Part shown: piece by piece, positions 49,708 through 63,317 of the stretch
Numbering within the stretch: position 1 is the stretch's first letter
Layout: the number at the start of each line of letters is the position of its first letter
Source of the DNA: Dromaius novaehollandiae
Taxonomy: Eukaryota; Chordata; Aves; Casuariiformes; Dromaiidae
NCBI RefSeq assembly: GCF_036370855.1
Contig: NC_088130.1
Coordinates: 68,796,941-68,860,940 of the forward strand
Direction of reading: 5' to 3'
Length of the DNA: 64,000 nucleotides
Made by a program: the position numbers and the translations under genes
Notes under the pieces: model-generated
The model's input: the letters and a program-made list of their open reading frames with translations, nothing else
Databases searched by the model: none
What the model was told of the DNA's origin: nothing

Positions 49708-50877
49708 GGTAAGTACAGATGAGTCCTAAGGATTTCAGTGGGAATTCCCCACCAAATGGGGACATCTCAGCTGGCGAGATGATCTCGGAGCGCAGTAATC
49801 TGTCCATACCCAAATTCTGTGATGTCAATGCAGTCATGCTGTGCTGCTTCCTTGGTATTCTGGAGCTCGTATATATTTATTAAAAAGAGAAGATTTATGG
49901 TGTGCAGATATCAGAGAATTTTCCTACAGAGAAATTTTGGAAAGTGCTTTCTGAAGGTTCCCTAAAACTTTCCTTTCTCTTGCTTCGTAGTTGCTGAGGC
50001 TGAGGGATTTGCCCAACGTTGTCTGAGATCGAGTGTGACCTGAACTTCTCGTACCTTTAGAACGAGGATAGATAGGAGATGGGAATAAAGTTAGCCCTCA
50101 GTTCCCCTAAGGCTAGTGTCCCTCCATGTTCTTAATGTCTTCCAGCACTACAGCAAAATCCTTCTGTCAAGCTCATAAGCAAAAGATCCAGGTGACTCCA
50201 CCAGTATAAAGAAACCAGAGATATTCTCCTGCATGTCATCTTCATGTAACTGCAAGTTTTATCGCTCTGATCCTGACCCTCAGGATAGATCCTCTATTAT
50301 GCTTTAAGACCTGTTTGCTCTATTGTACTGCAGTTTGAAAAGCCCCTTGAACTTGGCTTTTAAAATGGATGGCAGATCATGGCCTCATCAGTTGAAAAAC
50401 CCATGGGAATCTGGCTCCTACTTCCATGAAAATAGACTACGTTTTCCATCATCTGCAGCTAAATGGCATCACTGCTGTTTTTATGACCGCTGTTGGTCTC
50501 TGCAGCTATTTTCTTTAGGCCACTGAAATAATGCGTTCTCATTACAACAGGCTTTGAGACTGAGAGGACAGAAAAGCTGGTATTGCTCATGATGGAGCTG
50601 GCATCCTGAAATTCCCACTTGGTTATCTGCAGCGCTGCCCCAGCATGCAGCCCTTTGTCGGATACACGCGTTTTAGATAGAGTTGGGTGTTTGTTTCCCC
50701 GCTGCGGTATCGGGACCTCAGCTGCTTGGATGACTCAGGAGCAGCATCCAGATTGCATACGCACTTTACTTCATTTCTTTAGTGCTTCTAATGAAATAAC
50801 CAGGCAGAAATGATGTTCAATTTGGATAATGGAGAGCACTGCTAAAGTAACTCCAGTAGCCCTTCAGAGAAAGTTGT

Positions 50878-51163
50878 TTAACCTCTCGTTATCTGATCCT
50901 TTGGGTTTCCTGTTGTCTCAATTGCAGGAGACAGAGTCAAAAAGGACAAATGGAGGCAGCCGTCATCCCTCAAGAACGTGTTGCCTGTTGACAGCTCTGC
51001 TGTTGTGCAGGAGGTGGGCAGCCAGGGCCAGGTCTCGCCTCTAGATGGTTCAGTAAGAGGGACCATGGCACGACAGTGAGGACAGGAGCCTGGCTTGCGA
51101 TCCTCCAGGGCCATCCTCTCAGAAGTGACTTCTGTCTTGGCACCTCTGTAATTGTAGAAGATG
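50878..51163 (-). CDS. Coding-like minus-strand segment, possible exon of unrecognised gene
   Basis: On the minus strand, after an in-frame TGA and a possible acceptor (CGACCCTGCAG), an open segment reads IFYNYRGAKTEVTSERMA, then LEDRKPGSCPHCRAMVPL, and runs to TAA at 50878. The first 45 residues look most protein-like and include a CPHC pair that could bind metal. The later part is poorer. No good donor is visible within it. It lies about 1.2 kb upstream, in the minus sense, of the 97-codon frame at 49414-49707, so the two could belong to one transcript. I cannot confirm that. Confidence 0.22.
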
Positions 51164-54100
51164 CTGCAGGGTCGTCACTCAACAGGGCATTGAAAGAAGC
51201 CAGGGAGCCATGAAGCTTATGGCAGCTTGCTGTCTTTTGTATGCCAAAGGAGCTTCTGGGCTCCCCAGGCCCCTCGTTTGCCTGTCGTCTTCTCATCCTG
51301 CTGGGCACCGGGGCCACTGTATGCCCAATGCTGGCACACGTCCTTGCGGTGTGGTGTGCAGGACAGGATTTTTTTAATTTTCCATGAATCTGTGTTGTCT
51401 AATAATTTTTTCCTTTAGATCTGCAGATGAAATACATCATGTAACACACCGGTAGTAAATCAGAATCCAGGTATTGCTCTTTTCCACCTTCCCACCACCA
51501 CTTTCAGCCTGGAGGAGGAGAACTGCGTTTCTATACACTGCTTTCTGTTCCAAAACTTTCTGCAAGACGTGCCTGTCTGCTCGTTGGTCTGTTCATATCA
51601 AGCCCAGCAGTTACTGGGTTTCTCTTGGTGTCCGTTCCCTATTCCAGCACAGCCACGTGCGCCCACAGACCTGCTCCATGCCCCTACGCCTTATGGTGCG
51701 GGCGCGGTTTTGAGCGGAGAGGTGGAATAGCCTTGCCAGCGGAGGAGTGGGTGGAAGGACATACAAAAGGGGTGTAGCATCATGAGCGTGTCGGTTAAAT
51801 CCATGCCTGCTGCATGGTGTAGGTGGTACCACCTTGCACCCAACAAGATGTACCCAGTGCAGAAGCACTACTACTGTGCCATACTCACGAAATAAGACTT
51901 CTGTTTTAGTGATACGCATTGCGTTTTCCCTGTCAGTGCTTCTAGAACTGTACTAATTATTAATAATTAAGCTGACAAGGCAAAACTTGGTTTCCTTCCA
52001 TTGCATATAAAAGAAGCCAAAAAGGTAGCAGTGGCAGCGCTCTCTTCCTCCAGAATTACTCCCTGCCACCCACCATTTGGCATTCTTCTAGCACAATGTC
52101 CCATCCAAGCCTACGCGGTCTCAGCCCTCCCTGTTGTGTTTGGTTCATATTGCTAAAAGCTCAGAAAGGTGCTCGGTTCCCGGTGGCATAAACTTCCCAG
52201 TGTGGTGGGGTTGAGAGCTGGTTTTCGGAGACAGAGCTCAAATCCAACGCGGCACGTTGCCTTGCTGTCGAAGTTATTGGCCCAAGTGCTGTTTCAGATG
52301 GGCGCAGTTCCCTTTGCCACGAGGAGTTTTCTGCTACTTCTTGGTTTTCTCTACTCAGACATCCAGGAAACCTGTGCCTAGACTGAGGACTGCAGCGCAA
52401 GAAGTACCTCCTAATGTCTAGTGGCAGCTGAAATAAAGCAGCCCTGAAGACAGATGACTTAGGGCTTAAATCAGCTTGATTTGAGGTCCACAAGAAGCTG
52501 TGGAACTGAATGCAAGCTGCTGACACGAGTTAAAGCCCAAGTTACGTTGTCCTCAGTGTTATTTTGCTCTGACGTAGCTAATTCAGGTTAGTTACTGCAA
52601 GTTTAGGAACGTGACGTTTGTGAGGCAGAGCAAGTTACCTTTCATAGCACCTGGCTGTTCACTGGGTCAACGTCTGCCCTTGGACCTTGCTGCCGGTCCT
52701 GAGACCCCACCACTGCCTTCTCGGGGTTTGAGCAGCACATACTCCCTTTTTGCAGTGGTGTAGCTGGATTTGCAATGCATGGGTAACTTTCCCACAGAGA
52801 TTCGCAGATGGCTGTTATCTGGTTACCTGTCCGATTCACCTTGCTCTCCTTGCAGAGCCTTTGGCATTTGTTTGCCTTCCTTTTCCCTTTCTCCCTGTTT
52901 TTCCATCTTTTTCCTCCTGTGATTTTACAAGCTAAGGCATCTCTCTGGCTTTGCATTGCCCACTTAATGGCTGCGAGAACTGATTTATCTGTTCAATACT
53001 TGCACTCAAAAGCCAGCATTAGATAATTGCTGCATTGAAGAGAGGCTGTAATTATTTTTGCTTCTAACTACGGGAGCAAGCAGTGTTTGCCAAACTGTTG
53101 GGTAACTGCTGGCAGATGCTTTTCAGAGGGTATCCCTGGACTGTCTACATCCCTCCTCAGTGTCATATGTTCCATATATCTTTATTTTAACCATTAACTC
53201 CTTCCCTCTTCAAGTATCTACTCCACATTGGCCTGACACATTACATTTGTCTTCATTCATGAGGTCCATGTTTAATGAGTAATTGTAGCAAACCGAAACA
53301 AAGCTTAACATTTAATATTTTCCATATCATTACCTTCCGTAACTTCTGTTAGAGGACGGAGAGCAGAAGGGTTTCGGGAAGGATTCCCTGGTGTTTAAAG
53401 AAAATGCTGTTAAATGCACAGTCAAGTAACCAGCTGTGAGCCCACTGTTGGGTTAATGGAGCGACTCTGGTGATGAAGAGCTATAACAGAGAGGCCTTAA
53501 TCTGGCGTGAAGAACACAACAGGAGCAGATTCACTTTAATTTTTGTTTTCTTTTCTTAGTGTCCTTTAGACCAGTGGCTAGTCTTGGGCATCACTGTGCA
53601 AAGTCACCAGCTTTGTCACTGTGAGCTTGTACCTGCAGGTGCTCCCAGCTGCGGGACTCCGGAGAGGCCCCAAAGCCCTAGATGTCGATGGGGCAAGACA
53701 TGAGTTTGTGTGAGGAACCTGGGACAACACGTATGTGTAGCAGAATGATCTGGGAAGTCATGGGAGTGCTTGGGAGCAGTGTGTGTGTGGTTTGGGGTGG
53801 TTTTGTAGCGTGGCCAGGCAGGAGAGGTTTTCTTGGCTCCTTAAAATTTGTACGAGTCAGCAGGAAAATATGGTAGGTTGAAACCTTTCATGAGCTGAAC
53901 ATCTGGAAAAAAACAAAAAACCCCAGTGATTTCCTAATGTTTCATTCCTTTTGTTTAATTCACTTTGTAAATGAAGTAATTGCAGACCAAAAATTGCAGT
54001 GTTTTATCTTGATAACTTGTAGTGCTCTGACAGCTTTGAACCCTCTTTTCCTAACTGGAAATTTTGTCAGAGGCAATCCTTTTCCCTTAGACCACTTCTG

Positions 54101-54241
54101 CATGGATGACATTTTCCCGTGGAAAATAACATTTTGTCAGGAAAAGATTCCTGATCATCCACGTATCCATCATGACTTTTTTTGGCTGCTTCAAAGCACT
54201 ATGCAAACATTGGTCAAATCCTTTGAAAGTTCATTATTAAA

Positions 54242-54258
54242 ATTATTATTATTATTAT
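54242..54258 (+). repeat. (ATT)n short repeat
   Basis: About five ATT units after an AT-rich stretch. This may be the tail of an old SINE, but the body is not recognisable. Confidence 0.8.
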
Positions 54259-54956
54259 AGTATAGGGGGAAAAAATGGCAGTTAGTGGCTAGCTCAGGAA
54301 AACAGTGACTGACATGTTTAGCTACAGCCCACTGGTAATTTACCCTGATTTTGAGGAAATCTTTGCTAATTTGAAACCCCGCTGATGGTCATGCAGTTAG
54401 GCTGATCTCTGGCCTCTTGTTTGGATATTTGTTCCTGGGCACAATTGGTTTCCTTCAGTGCATATTGGGTTCTTCAGCCCCCGGGTTGAAGACAGCCAAC
54501 AAGTCACTTACCATTTCAGCAGATGCTCCTCTGCTTTTTTGAAAGCCGGTGTGCCTTGTTAGGAGATTCCTCCGGCTCTCATGGGAGCGTGTGCTAGCAC
54601 AGCCGAAATGCAGAAAGGCTTCGAAACGCAGTTTTAGGCTCACAAGATGCCACAGCACGCTGGCTTTGCTCACCTCATTTGCATTGGGTCCTGGCGAAGA
54701 GACATGAGCTCTCCAGTGAGCAAAACACAGATGCAGCTTGGGTGTTTTCTCTGCGTCTTAACTGAATGAGACCGGTGATACGCTCCAGGTCCGTCAGGAA
54801 TCCAGGCAGCACCGGAGGCCTCCAGTTGACCTGTGATGTGTTAAATGTGTTTGTATCTTGGGTTTCACATTCATTTGTTCCAGCTTGTTAATGCCAGGGG
54901 TGTTACAAAGTGTTTTCATATTAAAAGAAGAAAAAGCGTTTTATCATTCAGAATTA

Positions 54957-55006
54957 TTTATATATATATATGTATGTATATTATATATATATATATATAT
55001 ATATGT
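54957..55006 (+). repeat. (TA)n microsatellite with TG interruptions
   Basis: TTTATATATATATATGTATG followed by about 14 further TA units; strongly AT, easily melted. Confidence 0.92.
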
Positions 55007-58000
55007 ATTCAGCTGTACTTGCAAAGGGGACCAGAGGACCCCAGATTTGTCTTGTAACAGGTATTTGATTGGAGGAGTTCTTGGGTCTCAGTGAGACCTC
55101 TGGGAAGAGAATAGCAAAAAATCTGCTCAGAAGGAGAGGTTGTAGCTCTAGGCCAGTCAAGTGGAGCTGTGAATTTTGCAGTTTTAGTAATGAAATCTTC
55201 CAGCAAAGGATGTGTCTGGTCTGCTTTTATAGTAATTCTTTGACTAGCTCAAAGCGTGTGCTGCTTATACAAGCTTACCCTTCATTTCATTTGGGTGATG
55301 AAAGGGAGGGCTAGGGGAGACGTGGGTGCTTTCTAATGCTCTTCATGCTCTTTGAGGGTGAAGGAGGGCTGCACCAGTTCGTGTGGGGAAAGGGGGGAAC
55401 CAGGCACAGCACCAGAAACAAATGCCTTTTGCTGTAGGGAAATGGGAGTTGAGAAACCAATTTCAACAGTGTTTCAGAATGACACTTGTCTGCTCCTTCC
55501 TGCATGCTTGTGTCTGGAGCTTTGCTGGCTTTTGCGCTGAAGCACGATGTGTTCTTGCTAAGCGTAGAGGAAAATGCTACTAGCACCTTCCTAGCCAGCC
55601 AGAACAGGTTCCCACGCAGCTTTGCCAAGAGCCTGCAGGGTCATTAGGTGGCAAAAATAACAAGCAAGGACACGGGAGAAGGTTGTCCGTGCTCCTCTTG
55701 CTAGCTGCTGTCTTCCCAGCTGAAGCTCTTGCGAGCCTCACGAACGGCATGGAGGATTTTACTCGGAGACAGCAACGTTTGCAAGAGGTTCTCCAAGCTC
55801 CAAGTCCTGCCGAAATTACTGAATTTCCTTGATGACTGAAATGGAAGCTGGCTTATGCCCCTGGATGGAGTAGCTACCACACTGGGACAGATGGGGAAAT
55901 CAGTTTCCTGAAATGAAGGGAAAAATCAATGATTTAATTTTGTTTTATCACCGGGTGTCAGTTGTTCAGGGTGTGTGCTAGCAGACGGGACAACCTGTCA
56001 GCTGCAGCTACCAAGAGTTCATTTCATCTGCTTCAGTATATGATACTAATCCTTTAATTGGCTGGTAACATGGCTGAAGGCAATAGCAGATGTCAGTGTG
56101 TGGCGTAGGGGTAAAGGTCAGTGCTTTGGTTTGGCATCTCTGAAAAACCATAGCTTTGGGGGTTCCATGTTTTCCCCGTGTTTGAAATAGCATCATCCCA
56201 GTGTTTTCCCTAAATGCTGTGTTTTGTTTGTGTCATGGCTGCATCTCTCTGGGTTACAGCTGTCATTTTGTGTGATGTGCAACGATGCCTGTTATTACCG
56301 CACTGCACAAACGTGGATGCGTTTGGAGGCCGGGGAATCTATGCATCTAGAATTGAAATCTGCTCATGGACATCATGTCAAAAAGGACATCTGAGAGAGT
56401 CTGATTGCTGAAAATCACCAGAAACGAGTTCCTGCATGTCTGCCTGCTTCTGAAGGTCACTAGGTAGTGAAGAGATCATGGACTACCAAGGAAAACCAGG
56501 GCAGCTGCCTTGCAGCAGGTGTTTTCCTACCATTTTGTAAAGCCTTTTTACATACGTAATGCTCAGAGGCAGGGGTCTCCGGGCAGCCTGCAGCGGTGAG
56601 GCCAGCCCTTGCCCACCGGAGGAACGAGCCCCACACGGCAACACCCTCAGGTGCACAGATGGGAGAAGATGGGCACGAGGCGACCGTGAGAGCACGTGCC
56701 TTCAAGAAGGGCGGAGGAGGAGGGAGCAGCGGAGAGGGTCTCGGGCTGGGAGGTGAAGCAGAGAAAGCAGCAAAGGGATGAGAGGCCGGGGGTCAGCCCT
56801 GCTGGAGCGACGGCCCCTGGGCAGCAGACAGCACGTGGTGGGTACTGCCACTTGGCCGCAATCTTGGATTTAACACCCCTGCTTCGTGAAGGTGGTGCTG
56901 AGAATCCACGTGGTTTCCAGAAGTGTTGGTCACCTCAAAAAGTGTTCTTAAGTCATGCAAGATTATTGAACATGTGAGATATTTTCTGAGATCCTGAGGA
57001 GTGGGTTAATCAGCAAGGAACTGCTGAAGAGAGAGAGACCCACAGTATGCTCACTGGACTGAACTTCTCTAATTGGACTATTAGAAGAGAAATGTTAGCT
57101 ATTCTGTAGGCTCCGGCAAAAGAAATGTACTGCCGCATGTGACAAGGGCTTCTGTACTTGGCTTAATGGTGAAAAGTACTTTAGAGGAACCAAAGCCATT
57201 TTGTGAAAAGCTATTTGTCTAATGTTATTTCACGCTGCTGCTGTCTCAGAGATCAGCTAAAAAGCCTCTGTTTAGCATTGTTAGGATGACAAGAAGTTAG
57301 ATTTCCATTTGAGGGTGCCCATCAGAAAGCTGCCCAGACTGCGGCCTGGGTCCATGCAGCCGCAAGGAGGATTTGTGCTGGTGTGCGAGGTTAATCCAAA
57401 GAGAAATCCCAGCTTGGCTATCAGACACAGATCGGCTCCTGAGTATCGGACTCCGGGTTTCCTTACCAGGATCTCAGGGACCTGGTGAGGATGCTTACAA
57501 GGAAGACTGTTGGAAGTCTTTCCTGGGAGCTGAAAGGAGGATGTGTTTGCTGTGCCCTGTCACGAGTCACCCACCAGCAGAGGCAGATCGAGCCTGGGCT
57601 GCTGAAACTTCTAGGTGGCTTCTGACCTGTTTCCTTGGCTAAAAAATGGTCAGCTGGGTAAAATCTCTCAGCGTATCTCTCCTGCTCCCCTATCTGGTGG
57701 GTATGGGGGTGCTCAATGCATGCTATGTATTTAGACTGCATTTAATGGCAGGTCCCTCTCATATTGAAAGCAGAGTCCCTAAACACTCTCTCCTGCAGGG
57801 CCGGAGCTCGCTCTTTACTCCGGAGAGGTTATCCAAAACGTGGATATCAAACCAGGAGCGCTACTTCAAGGCTTTTCTCGGAAGCGTTGGCGTAGGGAGT
57901 CTCAGCTCTGTGAAGCAAAGTGCTTGTGGGGCAGGTCTCCCCATGAGAAACATGCTGCCGTTCCTTGCCAGCCAGGCTGTGGGCGCTTGGGGCATATATG

Positions 58001-61000
58001 TATGTATTTTTTTGCCTTTTGATGAATTTTTTGCATCTTTTATTCTTGAGGCTTTTCTAAAGGGCTGGCTGATCATTATGTGTCAAAATCTAACTGGAGA
58101 GCTGTCTTCATTGTGAAGGAAGCCTCATAAAAATTCATAGTTAGAGGCATAGGAAGGAGTGCTGTAAAGATCACCAGCACAGTTAGACTCCCTGATCTTA
58201 GATCCCGTCACTCACTTTGAGCTTGTTGCCAAGGGTGGAACTAACACTGTCTTTCCAGAAGGTGGGATATGGCTTTAGCTATTTGGGTAAGCTCCCCCGG
58301 TTATTAGTGGATAGTCGGGCAGTCCAGGAAGGCAGTTCATCTTCTGGTCTTAGAAAGCTGCCTGAGAATGGAAGCAGAGGAGGTGAGTAGAGCTCTCTCC
58401 GTTGCTTGAGCATGAGCAAACGCCTGACTTGGGAGTTATAAATGTGGCTAAAATTGCCCCCGCCCTGTGTGTTAGGAACATCTGCACAAATTGGAATTTA
58501 TTAACTGGAATTTCATGTGTCTTTTAGGCTTATCTCCCAAAAGTAGTGCGTCAGCGGACTAATTCTCCTTTCACGCAGGCTTTAAGGTGTTATTCCTGAC
58601 TGCTACAGGGGTGAACCGGGTAGGATCAAACAGCGTCTCTGGGAAGTGGCCCAGGAGCTGCATAGGAGCAGAACTTCTCCGTTCTGCGCCGCTTTGGGGA
58701 GCGGAGCCATCCAGTGAAGTGAGTCCCACATTTTGCAACAACAGACCACTGTCAAACTTCCCACGTCCAGCACCCTTGGGAATGTTACTGCTTCCCCTGG
58801 GCCTGGGGGCTAGTGGCACCCCTGTGGCACAGCCTTGCAGGCACCACCGGCCCGAGGACCTCACATGGGGAAACCGCTTGGCCTGGAAGCTGTGGCCACT
58901 TCTTCCCGGGGTTTGGCCATGTTTCTGCTTTTGAGTCTGTGTGCAGTGGTGAATAGCCAACTGGAGACATCCAGGGGCAGCGATTTGAAGGTGCTGAGCA
59001 CTTTCTCCTCCACCAGTATCTGGTGCTCTTGAAAGCCAGGTTGAAGAGGCCTCAAGTCAGAAGCAGAAACAACAGAAGCACCTGAAAATGATCAAAATAA
59101 TTAAGAAAACTGACCCTTAATTGCTGTGTGTTTCTCGCAGTAGAGCAAGGAGTATGGCAAGGGTCTTTCTATGGTACTTTGTGAATAAGAAGCCCTGAAT
59201 ACCATTAGAAAAGACAAGGAGACCTTTTAAACTGGGCTTTTGGGACAAGACCCTGAACAGCACGAGTGCGTGGCTGCCGTAGGCACGCTGGCCGTGAGCT
59301 CGGTGGTGGGCAGCGGGTGCGTGGCACGAGCAGCAGAGAGGTGAGCTGACCCGGTGTGGGTGTGTTCGAGCGTGGACAGAAGCCGCTGGGTGCTGTCGGG
59401 GCGACGGGGAGCGGGCTGAGTTACTGGAAAGCTTCCTGCGTGCCATCGGCAGCAGCGGGGAAATGGCCATGCTCCCTGGATTTCGGGAGCAGGTAGCAGT
59501 CCGGCACAGAGTGCCAAGGACCGGTGGGGAGAGCTTGGCAGGACATTTGCAGCTATGTGAGGGCCAGAGGGGTCCTGCAGTTTAGTGCTGCTCTGCAAAA
59601 TACAGTTCAGACCTTGGCAGATCCTGCAGCCTGTAGGTGCCCCTGGCAGGGCAGAGCAGGGCAGGGAGAGCACCCAAAGCGTGGGTTGCGTTTCTCTGAG
59701 AATAGCCAGTAGTGACATATCCACGGACATCAGGGCAAGCAGAGTTGGGACAAAGTAGAGGACCTTGAAGGCTCTCCTTGGACACCTCGCTGCCACGGAC
59801 AGTGCAGATCCCTAGGTGACACTGTGCAATGCGCTGCTGAGGAGCTCTATGAGGGACAGCACCATCTCTCTGAAGGACACTGATTTTTTAAGGCTGCCCA
59901 GTATATGTCTGACGATTTATGGTCTAGCTAGAAAGACAAGCACTTGGCTAGTGAGTATATTTGATGAACTAATTATACTGCATTGCACTTATATATGCAG
60001 ATTGCCTTTTGTTTGGAAGCTCTTAAAATATTTAGAGGCCGTCAGTGTCTTGTCACCTACCGCGCTTAGCGATTGCCAGGAACCTATTCGTGAATAAAGT
60101 GCAAACAGGTTTTCCAGATTTGCGATTTGTATTTGACTCTGTCGTAACGATTTAAGACTTGGGTGTCATGGGGAAGAAGGCCAGAACGCGACTGCCGAAG
60201 CATGCAGCCTTCGTTTCGAGTTATCCAGCAGGCACGTGCGTGCGCTTCCCGTGTGTCCAGTGCTTTACTCTTGCGAGTAATCCCGCGGCTGTTCTCCCTG
60301 GGAGACGGTGTCAGTCTCCTGCCAAGAGCCTGAAGGCCGCATCGTGTTTGGGTATGCTTTCATATACTGCAATTCAGAAAAAATGTGTCTTTTGGCTTCC
60401 TTACAGCAGAGCAGGAGCTGCTGGGGATCGGTCCACCCCAGCCAGTTGCTGACCTGCTCCGTTCTCCTGACAGCGGCTGAGAGCTTTGGACCTGCGGAGG
60501 GGTCGCGGCTGGAGCCCGGTGTCCTGGCGGATAGAGGAGGGATGCTGGATTCATTGTCCAAGGAAGGGCTGCCAAAATTTGCTTTTTGTGATTTTCAAAA
60601 AAAAATAAAAAAGGCTTTTCGCCCATCCCATCAGTTGCTTAATGTCAGATGCTGTAGCAGGTCTCACGTTACTGTAGCTTCCTTATGACTTGTGGAGTTC
60701 ACCTCTAATTATAACTAAATGACAATTGCAAAGTAAGGTGAGAAAGAGAATGGTTTGCCTGCCTTGCCTTCGCGTCATTAATATTTGGGCCCCGTGTAAG
60801 TGCAGTGGGTTACCTGTGTGTCCGAGAGGATTACCCCAAGGGGTCTTACATGTATGCAGGAAAAGAGGGACGGCCTTCCCATGGCCGCACAGTGAGCCTG
60901 CAGCAAAGCCAGGCTTCGGAGAGAGAGGGGCAGAGGGGTCCCTTTGGCATTGCCGCTCATCTCTTTCCGCGGCGTTGCCCTTGCACGTCGGCTGCCCCAG

Positions 61001-63257
61001 CCGAGGAGGCCTGTTTCGCTTGGCCGAGGGCTGTGTTTTGCTCCTTCCTCCAGGCTCTGGAGCCCCCGACCGCAGCCGGGAGCAACGCCACGTGCATTGG
61101 CTTAGCAAAGCTGGCCTGGCTGATGTGGAATTATTTGCCCCCCTTATGAAGGAAATGGTGAGAAATGAAGTCAACTCATATTCTCCCGCCAGGTTTTCCC
61201 AGCCCATCTTTATCGCTGGCAAAGTGGACGCGGAGCAGAGGGATTGCTGCCCTCCCAGCGCGGGCTGCGTGCAGAGCTGCGCTCCACCGCGCCGAGCGTG
61301 TGACCTGCCGTCTCGGCCTCTGCTGATGAGCAGCAAATCCCCGTGCTCAGCATGACACGAGTCGTCCGTCTTAATGAAGCTGTTCTCCTCCTGTCCCTGG
61401 AACATGCTGTACCATTAGCGTTTCTGGAGGGGAAACGAGCTGCGTCGTTAGCCTGCGCTTGCACCCTGATCTGGATAAAGCCGTGAGCTTCTTTCTTTAT
61501 AACTACGCTGAAACCAAGTGGTTTGTCAGTGTGACGTGAGAGCTTGGCAGCTACCCGCGTTTGCAGGCGCGAAGCCGGGGGGATCCACAGGCTGACACTG
61601 AGCTTTACTGTGGGACCTTCAATTCGGTGGGCGTTGAGCCCTTGATCTGGGTCGACCTTGCTGCTTCCAAAGCTCTCGGAAAGCAGGTCGGGGCTCTCGA
61701 CGGCGTGCTCGACCGCCTGTTAGGGCACTGGTAGCCCTGACGGGCTGACGAGACCACGCCGGGCTCCTGTATTTGGGTACAGCTCCTGGGTCGCGTCCCT
61801 GAGCGGGGCTTGTTCCAGCGGCAGGTGGAGGGTTTCTTTTTCGTGCTGTTCACCTACCCATCGGTAAAGCTTATAAATCACGTTAGGTTCCTCTCGGATG
61901 AAAGCGGCTGCAGAAATGTGAGATCTTTATTGTAGCTTGACAACTGAGGCAATTTTTTTACTTACCTTAGCTGATACAGATGCAAGTCACGTGTTGGTTG
62001 GGAGCACTTTTCCCTTGCATTTACATACAAAAGAGCAAAAAAAACACCTTGGGAAATTGTTGTTTTCAAGCCAAAGTCACATTCGTTGCAAACTGAAGGA
62101 AGCCATGGCATTCTTCACCCCCAGTTGCTTAGCAGAAAATGCCTTGCACACCTCATGTACTGCTCATGTAATTTTCTTGCAGTTCAGTTGAGCACGTTTG
62201 TGCTAAGTGGGCAGTTGGAGACATAAGTGTGTTGTTCAGCCTTAGCCTTCTGCAAATCACCCCATAAAAATTTCAAACAGATTTAAAAAAAACCCTACAA
62301 AATGAAAAGCAAGCGTTACGAGTTCTCTGTATTTCAGCACAAAAAGGGAAGATTAACCATCTGAAAAATGCTGGTAAGGATGTGTGTGTTTGGAGGGCAT
62401 AACTAACGCATTTCCCAAAGGTCGCAGTTTTGCTGGTGTTTAACCTTCAGGAAGAAAGCATTTACATAGCAAGTGCCTATCCAGTGTTAATATCAAACGA
62501 GCCAATCTCTTCTTTTCTTGCAGCACACGGGCCGAGGCCTGCTGAGGGATAGCCAGACGGCACGATGCAGGGAGCTCCCCCAGCGATAAGCGTTCCACCC
62601 GGCTCTAAAGGTCGAGCGACGCTTGGGTTCGCCAAGGGACGACATGCAAGGGCGAGGTGTTGGGGCCGCAAATGAGGAAACCTCCTGCGCTGAGCCCAGC
62701 TGATAGAAAGTGAGTTGCAGTCCAAGAAGCGTTCATGTCTGTCCAGATCGATACCTGCCGGCAGGAAAATGGGGTCCGTCCGCAAAGCAGCGGGGACGAT
62801 GAGAACAGCAAAGCCGTGCTGATTTCCGAGGAGCAGGTCCAGCCCCTGGATGCGCTTCGCTGGTCCGCGTGACGCTGTCGCATCTCGCAGGCAGAAAGGC
62901 TGTCAGGGCAGCGAAGGGGCTATGGGGTGGCTCTGGACTCTGCCCCGCCGCAGTGGGCTCAGTGCTGGCCGCGCCGCCGGGCGCCTGCCCTTGGACTGAG
63001 GCTGCAGGGCCAGGCGACGGGACAGCCCATTTGTCAGCACGAGCAAGCTCAGCATTTCAGCATTGTCTTGGAGACTTCAGGGAAGAAAAACAAGAAAGTG
63101 GCTGAAAAATGTAGTAGTGCTGATCTTTTAGTAACAAGAAAAATCACCTTGCTGTGTTTTGATAGAGAGAGCTACTTCTTCACCGCATTTGAAATACCCA
63201 CGCTGTTTGGAAAGTCTCCTCTACCCCTTGATTCCTTATCTGGTTTAAAACATTTTA

Positions 63258-63260
<3 letters not shown>

Positions 63261-63317
<57 letters not shown>

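Noticed and set aside
53937-54260. 107-codon plus-strand frame
   Set aside because: F/L/C-rich translation of AT-rich DNA ending in an (ATT)n-derived poly-Leu run; not protein-like.
54190-54260. Possible SINE tail (CAAAGCACTATGCAAACATT and an ATT repeat)
   Set aside because: Only a few bases match a MIR-type end; not enough to annotate beyond the simple repeat.
60683-61405. 240-codon minus-strand and 209-codon plus-strand overlapping frames
   Set aside because: Both strands are open over the same bases, and the products are C/P/R/S-rich and low in order. These are chance frames in GC-rich intron.
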